33,725 nucleotides of DNA from assembly GCA_030429725.1 (NCBI GenBank), contig JAUIEX010000020.1:1-33725 (forward strand). The letters run 5' to 3'. The notes below the pieces were generated by a model that saw only the letters and a program-made list of their open reading frames with translations, did not search any database and was not told the DNA's origin. The translations under genes and the position numbers were made by a program. How positions within the stretch are numbered: the stretch's first letter is position 1; every line of letters begins with the position of its first letter. Below, piece by piece: positions 1 through 7,745 of this stretch. The stretch is from Alphaproteobacteria bacterium (GTDB lineage Bacteria; Pseudomonadota; Alphaproteobacteria; Rickettsiales; UBA8987).

Positions 1-94
1 CCGCTTTCCATGACGCCTTTTTCAGCGCTCCCTCCGGGCGGTTCTGAAGAAACTCTCCGGATGTATAATAATCTTTATAGTTTTTTGTCACCAT
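1..94 (-). CDS. Truncated ORF at left edge, unrecognised
   Basis: A minus-strand frame opens at an ATG and runs off the left edge without a stop, giving about 31 residues beginning MVTKNYKDYYTSGEF. The frame is also open for several codons upstream of this ATG, back to a TAA near position 123, with no better start codon. The composition (charged, aromatic, no low complexity) looks like the start of a soluble protein, but the piece is too short to name. No clear Shine-Dalgarno is seen. It would be transcribed in the same direction as the 345-aa gene that ends 39 nt upstream of it. Confidence 0.35.
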   Translation of the reverse strand, partial: MVTKNYKDYYTSGEFLQNRPEGALKKASWKA

Positions 95-133
95 AGCCAG
101 AACAATGCCTAAAGAATTATATTAGCGCGATGA

Positions 134-1171
134 TTAATGCTGAATAGCTCTTCCCGACTTCTCCATAAACTGAGCACTGTGCCCCATGCCCAACGCTTCT
201 GCGGCAGCATGAGCAAAATCAATGTTTGCCTGATAGGATTTATTATCAATCGCTTCTCGATCAAAGTTAATTTGATTGGCCTTACGCACTCCCTTGATAA
301 GCTGTGCCTGCAATATTTTTTCCTCATCAGCACCAATAAAATATTTGGCATTGGCATCCATGCCAACCTCATCAGCCGCCTTTCTGGCAGCATTGGCTTG
401 ATGCTTCAGCTCCTTGCGTTCCCTTCCTGATGCCTGCTTTGCTTCCCCACGCAATGAAGTCTCAAGCGTTTGAAAACCGTTAATCAGCGCCTCTTTTCCA
501 CCTTGGGACAAACGCTTCATGGCGATGATTGCCGCCTCAACTTCTTCTGCCGTTGCCGGATCAATAGAATGTTCTTTTGCAACCGCCATCAACGCCGTTA
601 ATTGCTTTGCCAGAGCTGTTTCCAGCTGCATGGTTTTGGCTGGCTCTTTGGCAAATTTGGTAAAGCCAAGACCTGGAGGAGCACTTACATCCAGCGGCGC
701 TGGGTCGCGTGATTCAATCACGGAGAGTGCGTTTTCTTTTGCACTCCCCCCCTTCAATGCCTTGGCATAAAGCTCCATTCTGTCATTAGCCTGAACCGCT
801 GCCGCCATTTCAGCACCAAATTCGGAAACATAGCCAAGATCCTGCATAATTTTGCCAATTGGCGCTCCACGAGGAATAAGATCTGCCGGAATCGCCATAG
901 ATTTTGCTAAATCAACAATAGCACGCGGATGCGCAGCAAATGCTTCCTGGCGAACTTCGTTTTGAAGCAGTTCAAACATCTCACGCTTAATATCCGTTTT
1001 TGCTTCCATTTCCTTAAGAATTTCAGCGTTTTGAACGTTCACCGCCTCACGAAGTTGATACGAATCAACAAGGCCAATATCCACCATCATCTGGGCAATC
1101 GGCACACCTTTTTCGCGCTCATTACCCGTCAGATAGCGCAAAAATTTTTGAACAGTATTCAAAATACTCAT
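134..1171 (-). CDS. Unrecognised 345-aa protein with two MshEN-like repeats
   Basis: I do not recognise the whole protein. Residues 23-48 and 103-128 carry two copies of one pattern: P-I-(AG)-x-(MI)-M-x-D-(IL)-G-x-V, then about ten residues ending in A-(VA)-x-V-Q. It resembles the short MshEN/GspE-N repeat (I-G-x-x-L-x-x-x-G-x-I...Q-L-x-x-A-L-x-x-Q) found at the N termini of type II secretion and pilus ATPases and in some c-di-GMP-binding proteins. The remaining ~200 residues are Ala/Lys/Glu-rich and predicted helical, with no signal peptide, membrane segment or Walker motif. The ATG start lies 38 nt downstream of a plausible promoter. A weak or absent Shine-Dalgarno leaves the start slightly uncertain. 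A cytoplasmic, helical, possibly ligand-binding role is inference. Confidence 0.7.
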   Translation of the reverse strand: MSILNTVQKFLRYLTGNEREKGVPIAQMMVDIGLVDSYQLREAVNVQNAEILKEMEAKTDIKREMFELLQNEVRQEAFAAHPRAIVDLAKSMAIPADLIPRGAPIGKIMQDLGYVSEFGAEMAAAVQANDRMELYAKALKGGSAKENALSVIESRDPAPLDVSAPPGLGFTKFAKEPAKTMQLETALAKQLTALMAVAKEHSIDPATAEEVEAAIIAMKRLSQGGKEALINGFQTLETSLRGEAKQASGRERKELKHQANAARKAADEVGMDANAKYFIGADEEKILQAQLIKGVRKANQINFDREAIDNKSYQANIDFAHAAAEALGMGHSAQFMEKSGRAIQH

Positions 1172-1208
1172 CGTTTCAGCTTAACACCAAAACCCTAATA
1201 AACCGTAA

Positions 1209-1238
1209 ATTATACAGTTCTTTCAATAAGAAGCGCAA
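1209..1238 (-). promoter_or_regulatory. Candidate sigma-70 promoter for the 345-aa gene
   Basis: On the minus strand a perfect -10 box TATAAT (1214-1209) lies 18 nt downstream of a weaker TTGCGC (1238-1233). It sits in the gap just after the ychF stop codon and would give a leader of about 30 nt before the ATG at 1171. It suggests the 345-aa gene is transcribed separately from the housekeeping run. The match is by eye only. Confidence 0.45.
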
Positions 1239-1241
1239 AGC

Positions 1242-2342
1242 CTAAACATTAAAACGAAAATGGAAAACATCGCCATCATTAGCAACATAATCGCGCCCTT
1301 GCAGCTGCATTTTCCCGGCTTCTTTTGCGCCATTTTCTCCTTTGAATTCAATATAATCATTAAATCCTATCATTTCAGCCGCAATAAAGCCCCGCTCAAA
1401 ATCCGTGTGAATAACCCCGGCAGCCTGCGGCGCTTTGGCGCCTTTCTTAACACTCCATGCGCGCGCCTCTTTTGGGCCAATGGTAAAAAATGTAATACGG
1501 TCCAATAAAATATAACCGGCGCGAATAATTTGACTTAGCCCCGTCTCAACAAGCCCCAATTCCTCAAGGAATAACTGCTTTTCTTCTTCACTTTCCAAAG
1601 TTGCAATTTCAGACTCAATTTTTGCAGAAACATTTAAACAGGAAGCGCCGGATGCTTCAGCATATTTCACTACTTTTTCAGACAATGCATTGCCATCAGG
1701 AACTTCATTCTCCGCCACATTACACACATATAAAATCGGTTTGGACGTCAGCAATTGCAGCATTTTAAAGGCACGAACCTGGTCATCCGCAATCTCAAAA
1801 CTACGCGCCGGATTCCCTGCTCCCAAATGCTTGATAAGCCCCTCAATAATTGGCTTTTGCTCTTTGGCATCCTTGTCATTGCTCCGCAAACGCTTCTCCA
1901 GCCCAACCACACGCTTTTCAAGCGATTCTAAATCTGCCAGAATCAGTTCCGTTTCAATAATTTCCGCGTCACGGATAGGGTCAACACTCCCCTCAACATG
2001 CGTAATATCACTATCTTCAAAACAGCGCAGAACCTGCACCACCACATCAACTTCACGAATATGCGAAAGAAACTGGTTCCCAAGCCCCTCCCCGGCGGAG
2101 GCACCTTTCACCAAACCGGCAATATCAACAAATTCCAGCTGCGCCGGGATAGTTTCCTTTGATCCGGCAATCTTGGCAAGCTCAAATAAGCGTGGATCCG
2201 GCACGGCAACCTTGCCAATATTTGGCTCAATCGTGCAGAAGGGATAATTTGCCGCCTCCGCGGCAGCTGTCTGCGTTAAGGCATTGAATAATGTTGATTT
2301 TCCGACATTTGGCAGGCCAACAATTCCACAACGAAAACTCAT
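1242..2342 (-). CDS. ychF: Ribosome-binding ATPase YchF (Obg/HflX family)
   Basis: YchF is a universally conserved P-loop NTPase of the Obg branch that binds ribosomes and prefers ATP to GTP. The 366-aa length is typical. Visible motifs: G1 GLPNVGKS at residues 9-16, T37 in NYPFCTIEPN as G2, DIAG at 73-76 as G3, and NVAE in place of the NKxD G4 motif, the hallmark that relaxes guanine specificity. A coiled region follows G3, and the last ~85 residues form the TGS domain ending GDVFHFRFNV. The start codon overlaps the pth stop by 4 nt (ATGA), so the two are translationally coupled. It is the last gene of the prs-rplY-pth-ychF run. Confidence 0.97.
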   Translation of the reverse strand: MSFRCGIVGLPNVGKSTLFNALTQTAAAEAANYPFCTIEPNIGKVAVPDPRLFELAKIAGSKETIPAQLEFVDIAGLVKGASAGEGLGNQFLSHIREVDVVVQVLRCFEDSDITHVEGSVDPIRDAEIIETELILADLESLEKRVVGLEKRLRSNDKDAKEQKPIIEGLIKHLGAGNPARSFEIADDQVRAFKMLQLLTSKPILYVCNVAENEVPDGNALSEKVVKYAEASGASCLNVSAKIESEIATLESEEEKQLFLEELGLVETGLSQIIRAGYILLDRITFFTIGPKEARAWSVKKGAKAPQAAGVIHTDFERGFIAAEMIGFNDYIEFKGENGAKEAGKMQLQGRDYVANDGDVFHFRFNV

Positions 2343-2950
2343 ATATCATCCTTTACTGTTATTTCTTTTGTTTTATCTTTTGCCGGGGTCTGAATATTGC
2401 CCGTGGCATTCATAAAGCGCTCAATATCATGTGCCAGAAAATGCGGCAATGCACGAACAACGCGCGCAACCATATCATCAATGATTGGCCGTTCCCGACG
2501 GCTAAAATTCTTAAGCACATATGAAAGCACTGCGTCCTTATGGCCGGGATGGCCAATGCCAAGCCTTACGCGCCAATAATTTTTACCAATAGCATCATCA
2601 ATACTGCGAATGCCGTTATGGCCACCACTGCCACCACCTTGTTTTAATTTTACCTTTCCGGGAACAACATCTAACTCATCATAAAAAACAACAACTTCCT
2701 CAGCTGGGATTTTATAAAACTGACAGGCCGCGCCCACCGACCTCCCGGAATCATTCATAAATGTCTGGGGCTTAAGAATAAAATGCGGCTCACCTGCGAT
2801 GGTTATCTTACCAAATTCACCATGAAATTTTTTAGCCGGAGCCTCAGAATCATATTCCTGAAGCAATGCATCGCATAATAAAAACCCGGCATTATGCCGG
2901 GTTTTTTCATACTTCTTACCAGGATTACCAAGCCCAACCAGCAGCATCAC
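2339..2950 (-). CDS. pth: Peptidyl-tRNA hydrolase
   Basis: Pth recycles peptidyl-tRNAs that fall off the ribosome by hydrolysing the ester bond between peptide and tRNA. The N terminus has the family signature: VGLGNPG at residues 5-11 and TRHNAGF with the catalytic His at residue 19. It is followed by QTFMN(D)SG, YDELD(V)VPG with the catalytic Asp, and GGGSGGHNGIRS. The 203-aa length is normal. The last ~20 residues are a charged Lys/Thr-rich tail. The gene starts 23 nt after rplY and overlaps ychF, so it is operonic with both. The RHNAG codons form a perfect inverted repeat, listed separately. Confidence 0.97.
   Translation of the reverse strand: MMLLVGLGNPGKKYEKTRHNAGFLLCDALLQEYDSEAPAKKFHGEFGKITIAGEPHFILKPQTFMNDSGRSVGAACQFYKIPAEEVVVFYDELDVVPGKVKLKQGGGSGGHNGIRSIDDAIGKNYWRVRLGIGHPGHKDAVLSYVLKNFSRRERPIIDDMVARVVRALPHFLAHDIERFMNATGNIQTPAKDKTKEITVKDDI
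2881..2905. other. Perfect inverted repeat inside the 5' end of pth
   Basis: Two perfectly complementary 12-nt arms (2881-2892 and 2894-2905) flank one central base. The arms contain ACCCGGCAT. The hairpin is followed by a T-run on the plus strand (to 2907), and its own arm gives four U on the minus-strand mRNA, so it looks like an intrinsic terminator on either strand. It lies in codons for the conserved K-T-R-H-N-A-G-F motif, so part of the symmetry is forced by protein sequence. Termination or attenuation here is inference. Confidence 0.4.
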
Positions 2951-2973
2951 TGCCCTTCAAACTGAAAAAATGT

Positions 2974-3606
2974 TTACTCTTCAGTTCCTTCTGCCTCTTC
3001 ACCTGATCCGGCTTCTTCTTCAGATTGAGCCATTTTAAGTGAACCACGGCCAACAACGGTAGCCAGAGTAAAATCACGTCCGGAAATCACAGTTTTTGCG
3101 CCCGCCGGCAAATTGATGCGGCCAATATGAATTGACTCACCAATTTTCAGCCCCTCAAGATCACATTCCAAAGCTTCCGGAATAACATCAGACGGGCAAA
3201 GCATCTGCACCTTACGACGCACGATATTCAACACACCACCACGCTTGATACCGGGTGATTTCTCATGGTTTATATATTCCACCGGCACAGAGACACGCAC
3301 AATTTGCTTACTCTCAACACGCAGGAAATCAGCATGAATCGGCTCTTCCGTTAATGGGTGAACAGCAATATCACGGGGGAGAGCGGCGGTAATCTTGCCG
3401 TCAATCTCAAGATTCACCAGCTGCGAACCAAATTTTCCCGTACGATAAAAACGTTTAAGTTCACGGCGCTGAAGTGTAATTGAAACAGGCGCTCCGTTAC
3501 CACCATATAATGTAGCAGGAACTTTATCTTCCCTGCGCAACGCGCGTGCAGCACCTTTTCCCGTTGCATTACGGGCTTCTGCTTGAAGTTTTGCTGTTTC
3601 TACCAT
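2974..3606 (-). CDS. rplY: Large-subunit ribosomal protein bL25 (Ctc type)
   Basis: bL25 binds 5S rRNA in the large ribosomal subunit. The 210-aa product is the long Ctc/TL5 form: an N-terminal 5S-binding domain (about residues 1-95, with ARNATGKGAARALRR and VPATLYGG) followed by the C-terminal beta domain seen in most alphaproteobacteria. The tail is acidic (EEEAGSGEEAEGTEE). I chose the second ATG because GGAG sits 6 nt upstream of it; the first ATG, 12 nt earlier, has no Shine-Dalgarno and would place that GGAG inside coding sequence. It lies between prs (33-45 nt away) and pth (23 nt). Confidence 0.95.
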   Translation of the reverse strand: MVETAKLQAEARNATGKGAARALRREDKVPATLYGGNGAPVSITLQRRELKRFYRTGKFGSQLVNLEIDGKITAALPRDIAVHPLTEEPIHADFLRVESKQIVRVSVPVEYINHEKSPGIKRGGVLNIVRRKVQMLCPSDVIPEALECDLEGLKIGESIHIGRINLPAGAKTVISGRDFTLATVVGRGSLKMAQSEEEAGSGEEAEGTEE

Positions 3607-3610
3607 GATC

Positions 3611-3616
3611 GTCTCC
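3611..3616 (-). promoter_or_regulatory. Shine-Dalgarno deciding the rplY start
   Basis: GGAGAC on the minus strand lies 4-9 nt upstream of the ATG at 3606. It favours that start over the in-frame ATG at 3618, which would include the site in the coding region. Confidence 0.6.
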
Positions 3617-3651
3617 ATTCGAGCAAAAAAATTAAGAAAAGGCGCTATAGC

Positions 3652-4617
3652 CTATTTTATCGCTTTGATAAAGGATTGATTTTGGTCATCAAACAGGCTG
3701 GATACCGAACTTTCTTCTGAAATACGTTTTATAGCCTCGGCAATCAGGGGCGCGATGGGCACAGTTTTGATTTTACTATTGCGCCGCGATTCCTCAGTTA
3801 ATTGAATACTTTCAGTAACATAAACACCGCTTAATACTGAATTTGTAATGCGATCTAAAGCCGGCCCCGAAAGCACCGGGTGCACAATATAAGCCACCAC
3901 AGAACTAGCGCCATTTTCTATAAGTGCGGCCGCAGCGTTGCATAATGTTCCTGCAGAGTCCACAATATCATCCACAATGATGCAATCTTTACCGGCCACA
4001 TCACCGATAATGTTCATCACCTCCGACGTGCCGGCACGCTCACGGCGCTTATCAACGATAGCCAAATCGGCATCAATGCGCTTGGCAATGGCGCGGGCAC
4101 GAACCACCCCACCCACATCCGGGGAAACCACCGTCACATTATCTACGTTGAAGCGCTGCTGAATATCAGCCACAAGCACGGGACGTGCAAATAAATTATC
4201 CACGGGAATATCAAAGAACCCCTGAATCTGCCCGGCATGGAGATCCATCGTCAACACGCGATCCGCCCCGGCAGATGTAATCAGATTAGCCACCAATTTG
4301 GCAGAAATTGGGGTGCGAGGCCCCGGCTTACGATCCTGCCTTGCATAGCCAAAATATGGAATAACCGCCGTTACACGCCGCGCGGAAGCTCGCCGCAATG
4401 CATCAAGGCACACCAGAAGCTCCATAATATGATCATTGGCGGGAAAGGATGTGGATTGAATGACAAACACATCTTCACCGCGAACATTTTCTTCAATTTC
4501 AACGAACACCTCTTGATCGGCAAAGCGCCGCACGGATGCCTCCATCAATGGCACGCCAATATAATCGGCAATGGCCTGCGCTAATGGCCGGTTGCTATTT
4601 GCTGCCAGAAGTTTCAT
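3652..4617 (-). CDS. prs: Ribose-phosphate pyrophosphokinase (PRPP synthetase)
   Basis: Prs transfers pyrophosphate from ATP to ribose 5-phosphate, making PRPP for nucleotides, His and Trp. The 321-aa length fits class I enzymes. Visible motifs: the N-terminal [17 protein letters not shown] region, [10 protein letters not shown], the ATP-binding RQDRK(P)GPRTPISAK stretch, the metal-binding [11 protein letters not shown], the catalytic flexible loop VDKRRERAG, and the PRPP loop [10 protein letters not shown] good GAGAGGG Shine-Dalgarno precedes the ATG. It heads the prs-rplY-pth-ychF run and is divergent from cutA with a 35-nt gap, so promoters for both must be short or overlapping. Confidence 0.97.
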   Translation of the reverse strand: MKLLAANSNRPLAQAIADYIGVPLMEASVRRFADQEVFVEIEENVRGEDVFVIQSTSFPANDHIMELLVCLDALRRASARRVTAVIPYFGYARQDRKPGPRTPISAKLVANLITSAGADRVLTMDLHAGQIQGFFDIPVDNLFARPVLVADIQQRFNVDNVTVVSPDVGGVVRARAIAKRIDADLAIVDKRRERAGTSEVMNIIGDVAGKDCIIVDDIVDSAGTLCNAAAALIENGASSVVAYIVHPVLSGPALDRITNSVLSGVYVTESIQLTEESRRNSKIKTVPIAPLIAEAIKRISEESSVSSLFDDQNQSFIKAIK

Positions 4618-4652
4618 AGAAAATCCCTCTCGCGCATGCTATTACCACTGCA

Positions 4653-5021
4653 ATGACAGACCATCAAGCACCGATACACCATCCCAGTGATAAAAATGCG
4701 CAATCAATGGCTGTGTTATGTTACGCAACCTTTCCCAATCAAAAAATAGCGCAGCAGATCGCTGAAAATCTATTAGACCGGAAACTCATTGCCTGCGCCA
4801 ATATTTTTCCAGGCGTCACCTCGTTATATCATTGGGAAAATAAGCTAGTTCAGGATAGCGAAGCGGTGATGATAGCCAAAACCGTAACGCAGCATGAAAA
4901 TACCATCCTTACGCTCATAAAAAACCTGCACCCATATGATACGCCCTGCATTATTTTTATGCCTGTTAAAAGCGGGAATATTGATTTCTTATCATGGGTT
5001 CAAAACGAAGTGTCGGGCTAA
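4653..5021 (+). CDS. cutA: CutA1-type divalent-cation tolerance protein
   Basis: CutA1 proteins are small, very stable trimers; in E. coli the locus was linked to copper tolerance, but the biochemical role is unresolved. The product shows the family hallmarks in order: A-x-x-I-A-x-x-L-L-D-R-K-L-I-A-C-A-N-I, P-G-V-T-S-L-Y-H-W-E-N, E-A-V-M-I-A-K-T, and HPYDTPCIIFMPV with the conserved HPY motif, ending in G-N-I-D-F-L-S-W-V. Length is 122 aa from the first ATG. Family members usually begin close to the first beta strand, so the Met at residue 19 is an alternative start. It is convergent with mutY, with a 9-nt gap and no terminator hairpin between them. Confidence 0.93.
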   Translation: MTDHQAPIHHPSDKNAQSMAVLCYATFPNQKIAQQIAENLLDRKLIACANIFPGVTSLYHWENKLVQDSEAVMIAKTVTQHENTILTLIKNLHPYDTPCIIFMPVKSGNIDFLSWVQNEVSG

Positions 5022-5030
5022 AATTTCACG

Positions 5031-6053
5031 TTATCTCATTAATTTCAAAATTTTTGTTTCCGCACCCGAATGTGGCAATCGTTCAAACTCATCCAGATTC
5101 CTCCACAGCACAGTTTCAGGAAGCATGATGTCGGCCTTTGAAGCCTCCACGACGAAAATATCGGCTTCCAGCGTAAAATGGCTATAGGCCTGTTTGACAT
5201 TGCCGATGAACTGCGCAGGCACAGACACAACCTCCGGCTTCACTTCAATAAAACCATACAGCCCATGCAAAAATGCCCCCTCACGCCGGATAACAGCATA
5301 ATCAGGTTTGCTATTTTTATTTCTGCACACAAGTAAAATTGCTCGTTTGCGAATGGGTAATTTTTGCCTTCTCTTTTTAATCGGGTATCGCTCCGGGCTG
5401 TTTCTGCCTTTACAGCTCACAGCCAGAGGGCAACGGACACAATCCGGGGCTTTAGGTGTGCATATCAACGCTCCTAAATCCATCATCGCCTGATTATAGT
5501 GATATGGCTGCGCGCGATCCAAACTTTGCTCCGCCGCGTGCCAAAGCTCATTTTCCGAAGGATTTTCATAAGCATAGAGTCGCGCCAAAACACGCTTTAA
5601 ATTTGCCTCCATCACCGGCAGCGCATCATGAAAGGCAAAGGCAGCAATGGCATGGGCGGTGTTTCTGCCAATACCGGGCAAGGCCATCAATGCTGCCACA
5701 TCCCGGGGCACGGTTGCCGGCTTACCCTTTGCCGTTGCCTGATCTGCCAACTGGCCGGCGGCCTTATGTAAATTCGCGGCGCGCCTATAATAGCCCAAAC
5801 CCTGCCATCTTTTACGCACGGCATCATCATCTGCCGCCGCCAGCGCTTCGATGGTTGGAAACTGGCTTAAAAAGGGATGATAAAAACGCTCAAGCACCGT
5901 TTTTACCTGCGTTTGCTGGAGCATAATTTCACTCACCCAGATGTGATAAGGATTATCCGTTTGGCGCCATGGCAACTCATGCCGCCCATTGGCGCGATAC
6001 CATTCATAGAGATTTTGATAGACGTTTTTCTGTTTATGCAAAAAACTTCTCAA
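5031..6053 (-). CDS. mutY: A/G-specific adenine DNA glycosylase MutY, catalytic Asp replaced by Glu
   Basis: MutY removes adenine mispaired with 8-oxoguanine. Family parts are present: LPWR near residue 28, SEIMLQQTQV with the conserved catalytic Glu at 42, the helix-hairpin-helix LPGIGRNTAHAI near 125-136, the 4Fe-4S ligands in the C-x6-C-x2-C-x5-C pattern of CTPKAPDCVRCPLAVSC, and a C-terminal Nudix-like 8-oxoG recognition domain with HFTLEADIF and a final LPHSGAETKIL. The usual D-G-N-V-x-R-V-L motif reads E-A-N-L-K-R-V-L, so the catalytic Asp (138 in E. coli) is Glu149 here. The start must be TTG: no ATG occurs after the in-frame upstream stop. It overlaps the 3' end of dapE by 20 nt, implying co-transcription. 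Confidence 0.95.
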   Translation of the reverse strand: MRSFLHKQKNVYQNLYEWYRANGRHELPWRQTDNPYHIWVSEIMLQQTQVKTVLERFYHPFLSQFPTIEALAAADDDAVRKRWQGLGYYRRAANLHKAAGQLADQATAKGKPATVPRDVAALMALPGIGRNTAHAIAAFAFHDALPVMEANLKRVLARLYAYENPSENELWHAAEQSLDRAQPYHYNQAMMDLGALICTPKAPDCVRCPLAVSCKGRNSPERYPIKKRRQKLPIRKRAILLVCRNKNSKPDYAVIRREGAFLHGLYGFIEVKPEVVSVPAQFIGNVKQAYSHFTLEADIFVVEASKADIMLPETVLWRNLDEFERLPHSGAETKILKLMR

Positions 6054-7191
6054 TAATTTTCAGGTAAATGTCTTTGAGCTTATGAATATCTTCCACTGCC
6101 ATATTTTCATCCACTTTATGCGCGGTCTGGTTGATGCCACCACATTCCACCACCGGGCATAAATCCTTGATAAACCGCGCGTCGGACGTGCCACCCGTGG
6201 TGGAAAGCGCCGGCAGCGCGCCGGTCACTTCCTTCACCGCCTGCTGCACCATTTCAGAATATTTCCCCGGCTCCGTTAGAAAAGCCTCACAACCGGTTTC
6301 CGGCGTTAGCGTATAACGCTCCGCATGGCGGGCGCAAATTTCATCCGCCCATTTGGTAAGGCTGGCACAGCTGTGATGCGGATTGAACCGCACACTAAAG
6401 GTGGCCTTTGCGCGGGCGGGGATCACATTAGAGGCCTTGTTTCCCACATCCACATTCGTCACCTGCAAATTGCTCGGCTGGAACCACTCCATGCCATTAT
6501 CAAGCACATGATTTTGCATATCACTCAATATGTTTACCATCCGCGTGACAGGGTTATCCGCCAGATGCGGATAGGCGGAATGTCCCTGCGTACCTTCCAC
6601 GGTTAAGCTATAGCTGATGCTGCCCCGGCGGCCAATCTTCACCATATCCCCAAGCTGCGCCGGGTTGGTTGGCTCTCCCACAATGGAAAGATCAAACGGT
6701 GTGCCGCCGCCATAATTATTCTCTTTCAGCCAATCCACCAGCTTGATGGTGCCATTTACGGCTGGGCCTTCTTCATCCCCGGTGATTAACAGGCTGATGC
6801 TGCCCTTCGGTGCGCCATTAGCGGCAATATATTCCGCGCAGGCCGCCACAAAACAGGCCACCGCGCATTTCATATCGCAGGCGCCTCTGCCATAAAGCAC
6901 GCCACCCCGAATGGTGGGCTCAAAGGGCGGGCTTTGCCAATCACTCTCATTTCCCGGCGGCACAACATCCGTGTGCCCGGCAAAGTTCAGATGCCTTCCT
7001 TCCTTGCCAAGACGAGCATAGAGGTTATCCACCTCCTCCGCAGATTCCTGTGTAAAAGGCAAGCGGTGACAGGCAAAACCAAGCGGCTTCAGCATCCCCT
7101 CCAACGCATCAAGCGCGCCGGCATCAACCGGCGTTACGGAAGGTTTTGAGATCAAAATTTTGGAAAGTTCTAAAGGATCGAGAATAGCCAT
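6034..7191 (-). CDS. dapE: Succinyl-diaminopimelate desuccinylase
   Basis: DapE hydrolyses N-succinyl-LL-diaminopimelate in the lysine and peptidoglycan precursor pathway; it is a dinuclear zinc M20 peptidase-fold enzyme. The 385-aa protein shows AGHTDVVPPG (metal His, then Asp of the catalytic HxD), GRGACDMK (bridging Asp), GDEEGPA (catalytic Glu and metal Glu), VGEPTN, the dimerisation-domain signature RRGSISYSLTVEGTQGHSAYPH, and the C-terminal GGINQTAHKVDE with the last metal His. Length matches the family. It is the first gene of a dapE-mutY pair. Confidence 0.97.
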   Translation of the reverse strand: MAILDPLELSKILISKPSVTPVDAGALDALEGMLKPLGFACHRLPFTQESAEEVDNLYARLGKEGRHLNFAGHTDVVPPGNESDWQSPPFEPTIRGGVLYGRGACDMKCAVACFVAACAEYIAANGAPKGSISLLITGDEEGPAVNGTIKLVDWLKENNYGGGTPFDLSIVGEPTNPAQLGDMVKIGRRGSISYSLTVEGTQGHSAYPHLADNPVTRMVNILSDMQNHVLDNGMEWFQPSNLQVTNVDVGNKASNVIPARAKATFSVRFNPHHSCASLTKWADEICARHAERYTLTPETGCEAFLTEPGKYSEMVQQAVKEVTGALPALSTTGGTSDARFIKDLCPVVECGGINQTAHKVDENMAVEDIHKLKDIYLKIIEKFFA

Positions 7192-7258
7192 GCAGGCTGT
7201 ATACGTCGATTAAGAGAAAAGATAAAGAGAGGGGTTTGTTATGGCGTGTGATGCGCAG

Positions 7259-7441
7259 CTACATATGATGCGCAGCATGCGCGGCTGGGTTAAAGGCTTC
7301 CTTAAACGTTGGCACATCACCTGCACCAACTGGCACACCCTCACCCATGCGGTGATCTAGGCCAACCGTCCCACCAATGCCATTGGGGTTATTTGAAATA
7401 TGGCCTGCATATTGCGGGGCGTTTGGGTTTTGACCTTTCAT
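7259..7441 (-). CDS. Small hypothetical ORF, 60 aa, third of a tiny-ORF cluster
   Basis: I do not recognise it. The 60-residue product (starting MKGQNPNAPQYAG) is rich in Gly, Asn, Pro and His, has no membrane segment or signal peptide, and ends in a His/Ala-rich tail. AGGA lies 4-5 nt before its ATG, within the preceding 11-codon ORF, whose TGA is one nucleotide upstream, so stop-start coupling is plausible. It follows the 85-aa ORF by 39 nt on the same strand. It could be a small functional protein, part of one transcript with its neighbour, or a fortuitous ORF. Confidence 0.4.
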   Translation of the reverse strand: MKGQNPNAPQYAGHISNNPNGIGGTVGLDHRMGEGVPVGAGDVPTFKEAFNPAAHAAHHM

Positions 7442-7442
7442 A

Positions 7443-7478
7443 TCATCCTAAATTTGCTGAAGAGTTGCGTGCGTTCAT
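7443..7478 (-). CDS. Micro-ORF of 11 codons between two small ORFs
   Basis: MNARNSSANLG, then TGA. Its ATG comes 2 nt after the stop of the 85-aa ORF, and its stop lies 1 nt before the ATG of the 60-aa ORF. It looks like a coupling or leader ORF linking the two. There is no homology evidence, and the tight packing is the only support. Confidence 0.22.
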   Translation of the reverse strand: MNARNSSANLG

Positions 7479-7480
7479 GG

Positions 7481-7738
7481 CTAAGATAAATTAAACATTT
7501 GTGAGGGGGACATACCAGAACTTGGAGCCTGAACAGGTGCAACATTATCCGCAATGGAAACGTGCCCACCGCCTTCTGCATTTTGTGCCATCATCCTAAA
7601 AGCGTCGTCTAGGCTGAGAGTGCCTGAGGCACCGTTATTACCTTCACCACAAACGGTTTGAATAAGCTGCATCATTTCCTGGTTGTCGGTAAAACCGAAA
7701 CCATTCAACCCATTCATTTTTTGACCACCACCAGACAT
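7481..7738 (-). CDS. Small hypothetical protein, 85 aa, behind a strong promoter
   Basis: I do not recognise it. The product begins MSGGGQKMNGLNGFGF and is Gly/Met/Asn-rich with one Cys (VCGEG), a short helical middle (SLDDAFRMMAQNA) and a Pro/Ser-rich C terminus. There is no signal peptide, lipobox or membrane span. A near-consensus promoter ends 7 nt before the ATG, so the transcript should be leaderless or nearly so. The Shine-Dalgarno is only a weak GGA. The promoter makes this the best supported of the tiny ORFs between dapE and the thiolase gene. Confidence 0.5.
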   Translation of the reverse strand: MSGGGQKMNGLNGFGFTDNQEMMQLIQTVCGEGNNGASGTLSLDDAFRMMAQNAEGGGHVSIADNVAPVQAPSSGMSPSQMFNLS

Positions 7739-7745
7739 AATATCC

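Noticed and set aside
1690-2247. 185-codon plus-strand ORF opposite ychF
   Set aside because: Exact antisense of a highly conserved gene, Ser/Arg-rich composition typical of a shadow frame, no ribosome binding site.
5456-5926. 156-codon plus-strand ORF opposite mutY
   Set aside because: Antisense to the conserved MutY core; Pro/His/Arg-rich shadow composition.
7250-7276. Ten-base direct repeat GATGCGCAGC downstream of the 60-aa ORF
   Set aside because: Two short copies only, partly coding; no sign of an attachment site or array.
7241-7360. 39-codon plus-strand ORF with a GAGAGGGG site before its ATG
   Set aside because: Good Shine-Dalgarno, but it overlaps the minus-strand 60-aa ORF, has an odd Trp/His/Met-rich product and no promoter. 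Not enough to call.
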